Source: Firmicutes bacterium UBA4881
GTDB lineage: Bacteria > Bacillota > DTU065
Length of the DNA: 6,602 bases
Direction: 5' to 3'
Assembly: GCA_002399235.1 (NCBI GenBank)
Contig: DHDH01000026.1
Span: 1 to 6,602 of the forward strand
The notes below the pieces were generated by a model. The model saw only the letters and a program-made list of their open reading frames with translations, was not told the origin of the DNA and ran no database searches. Shown here piece after piece: positions 5,037 to 6,602 of this stretch (position 1 is its first letter; each line of letters opens with the position of its first letter). A program made the translations under genes and the position numbers.

Positions 5037-6050
5037 ATGGATATACTTTCTAAACTAACCGAGGAGGTCTGGGCTAAATTAGAAGAGGCCAGTGATCTCT
5101 TGACGCTAGAAAAGTTCCGTGTTCAATACTTAGGTAAGAAAGGCGCCATCACTAGTCTCTTAAGATCGATGGGTACCCTTTCACCAGCTGAAAGACCAGC
5201 TTTCGGTAAAGCTGTCAATGAACTATCGAAGAAGGTTGAAGAAAAACTAGAAGCAAAAGAGACTGAATTAAAACAAAGAGCCCGTTCTTTACAGCTAAAA
5301 TTGGAAACTATTGATGTTACCTTGCCAGGTCGTAGCCAAAGATTAGGACATAGACATCCTCTAAAGCAAGTGCAAGAAGAGATCGAAACGCTATTCCTTA
5401 ATATGGGCTACACCATTGCCGAAGGTTTTGAAGTTGAGGACGATTACCATAATTTTGAAGCACTAAATGTAGCTAAAGATCACCCAGCTAGAGATATGCA
5501 AGATACTTTCTGGGTTTCTTCGGATAAGTTAATTCGCACCCATACCTCATCTGTGCAGATTCGCACTATGGAGAAACAAAAGCCTCCAGTTAGAATCATC
5601 GCTCCTGGTAGAGTTTATCGCTGTGATGATGATGTTACCCATTCACCAATGTTCCATCAGATCGAAGGTTTGGTTATCGATAAAGATATTACTTTTGGCG
5701 ATTTAAAATGGACATTGACTGTACTTCTGAAAGCTTTGTTTGGTGAAGAGCGTGAAGTACGTTTTCGTCCCAGCTATTTCCCTTTTACAGAGCCTAGTGT
5801 TGAGGTTGATGTAAGCTGTTTTGCTTGTGGAGGTAGTGGTTGCCGTTTGTGCAAGCAAACAGGTTGGATTGAGATTCTAGGTGCTGGTCTTGTACACCCT
5901 AATGTACTAAAAAATGTAGGCTACGATCCTAGAGACCTTAATGGCTTTGCCTTTGGTATGGGAATAGAGCGCATTGCCATGTTGCGTTATGGTATCGACG
6001 ACATCAGACTGTTCTATGAAAGCGATGTTCGCTTTTTAAGACAGTTTTAG
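5037..6050 (+). CDS. pheS: Phenylalanyl-tRNA synthetase alpha subunit
   Basis: This is the catalytic subunit of the (alpha-beta)2 enzyme that charges tRNA-Phe, forming a complex with PheT. It has 337 residues, normal for bacteria. An N-terminal coiled-coil tRNA-binding arm covers about 1-95, followed by the class II core. Core landmarks are HPLKQ (107-111), NFEALN (139-144), DHPARDMQDTF (148-158), RTHTS (167-171), GRVYR (191-195), THSPMFHQIEG (201-211) and motif 3 GFAFGMGIERIAMLRYGIDD (303-322). A four-cysteine knuckle C261-x2-C264-x4-C269-x2-C272 precedes TGWIEILGAG, as in the Bacillus-type enzymes. ATG 5037 follows AGGAGGG (5024-5030) by 6 bases. The pheT gene begins 16 bases after the stop, so the two are cotranscribed under the phenylalanine T-box. 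Confidence 0.98.
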   Translation: MDILSKLTEEVWAKLEEASDLLTLEKFRVQYLGKKGAITSLLRSMGTLSPAERPAFGKAVNELSKKVEEKLEAKETELKQRARSLQLKLETIDVTLPGRSQRLGHRHPLKQVQEEIETLFLNMGYTIAEGFEVEDDYHNFEALNVAKDHPARDMQDTFWVSSDKLIRTHTSSVQIRTMEKQKPPVRIIAPGRVYRCDDDVTHSPMFHQIEGLVIDKDITFGDLKWTLTVLLKALFGEEREVRFRPSYFPFTEPSVEVDVSCFACGGSGCRLCKQTGWIEILGAGLVHPNVLKNVGYDPRDLNGFAFGMGIERIAMLRYGIDDIRLFYESDVRFLRQF

Positions 6051-6066
6051 GAGGGGAGATAAGACT

Positions 6067-6602
6067 ATGCAAGTGCCAATAGAATGGTTGAAAGAATATA
6101 TTGAAACTACCAAAGATGCTACTTCACTAGCTAATGAGTTAACTGCTACAGGCTCAGAAGCAGAAGGACTAGAAAAGTTAGGTAATTATGTAGAACACTT
6201 GGTAGTAGGTAAGATAGAGAAATTAGAAAAGCACCCTGATGCAGATAGATTGCAGATCTGCCAAGTAAACGTGGGCGAAATGGTGCAGATTGTAACTGGT
6301 GCTGATAATATTAAAGAAGGCGACTTTGTACCAGTAGTTTTGCCAGGAGCTGTGCTCCCTAATGGTATAAAAATTAAAGCTGCTAAACTTAGGGGTGTTC
6401 CTTCAGCAGGTATGTTGTGTTCAGAAGAAGAACTGGGTTTAGCTGAAAAGTCTGCTGGTATTATGATTCTACCAGGTATAGATTACACACCAGGCGAAGA
6501 TGCCAATGCTATCTTAAAACTGGGTACAGATATTCTCTTCTTTGGTATTACTCCTAACCGAGTCGATTGCTTAAGTATGGTTGGGATGGCTCGTGAGGTA
6601 GG
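6067..6602 (+). CDS. pheT: Phenylalanyl-tRNA synthetase beta subunit, 5' part
   Basis: This is the partner of PheS, providing tRNA binding and editing of mischarged Tyr-tRNA-Phe. Only the first 178 codons are present; the frame is open at the window edge and the full family length is near 800 residues. It begins MQVPIEWLKEYIE, close to the usual PheT start. An OB-fold tRNA-binding domain follows from about 40, with VVGKIEKLEKHPDADRLQIC at 46-65. ITPNRVDCLSMVGMAREV at about 161-178 marks the start of the B3/B4-side region. The ribosome binding site AGGAGGGG (6049-6056) overlaps the pheS stop codon, which suggests translational coupling for equal subunit amounts. Confidence 0.97.
   Translation, partial: MQVPIEWLKEYIETTKDATSLANELTATGSEAEGLEKLGNYVEHLVVGKIEKLEKHPDADRLQICQVNVGEMVQIVTGADNIKEGDFVPVVLPGAVLPNGIKIKAAKLRGVPSAGMLCSEEELGLAEKSAGIMILPGIDYTPGEDANAILKLGTDILFFGITPNRVDCLSMVGMAREV

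Overview
The window is a translation-gene cluster from a low-to-moderate-GC Firmicute, most likely a member of the Clostridia. The support is two T-box leaders, an L20-type leader ahead of infC, strong AGGAGG ribosome binding sites, a YqzL-type micro-protein and Firmicute-like PheS and ThrS sequences. The genus cannot be named from this window. Everything clear-cut lies on the + strand. The gene order thrS, infC-rpmI-rplT, pheS-pheT is the ancient cluster also known from enterobacteria; here a SpoU/TrmH methyltransferase and a 30-residue yqzL-like gene sit between rplT and pheS.

Layout. 1-90 holds no gene I can support; a reading frame ending ELSGM-stop at 17-19 could be the tail of an upstream gene but is too short to judge. 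A promoter at 91-122 drives a tRNA-Val(GAC) at 144-220, which is wrapped in a perfect 11-bp inverted repeat. It is followed almost at once by a threonine T-box leader (252-472, specifier ACC, terminator 438-472) and thrS (494-2416). A new promoter (2472-2500), overlapped by an 8+8 palindrome, starts the L20-autoregulated operon: an attenuator leader (2507-2615), infC with an AUU start (2642-3151), rpmI (3168-3365), rplT (3392-3745) and a strong terminator (3749-3776). Directly after this terminator is the RNA methyltransferase gene (3797-4540). A third promoter (4625-4653) precedes the yqzL-like gene (4695-4787). The phenylalanine T-box (4788-5023, specifier TTC) follows without a gap, then pheS (5037-6050) and the 5' part of pheT (6067-6602, cut by the window edge).

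How it works together. Each block is gated by a separate RNA signal: uncharged tRNA-Thr for thrS, free ribosomal protein L20 for infC-rpmI-rplT, and uncharged tRNA-Phe for pheST. IF3 probably adds translational feedback through its AUU start codon. Both T-boxes carry a specifier codon and a TGGN bulge consistent with their tRNA (ACC/TGGA and TTC/TGGT). I see no mobile element, CRISPR array, defence gene or clear novel system. The points worth a second look are regulatory: the inverted repeat around the tRNA with possible read-through into the T-box, the palindrome at the infC promoter, the terminator/antiterminator pair of the L20 leader, and yqzL sitting inside the T-box-terminated pheST transcript.
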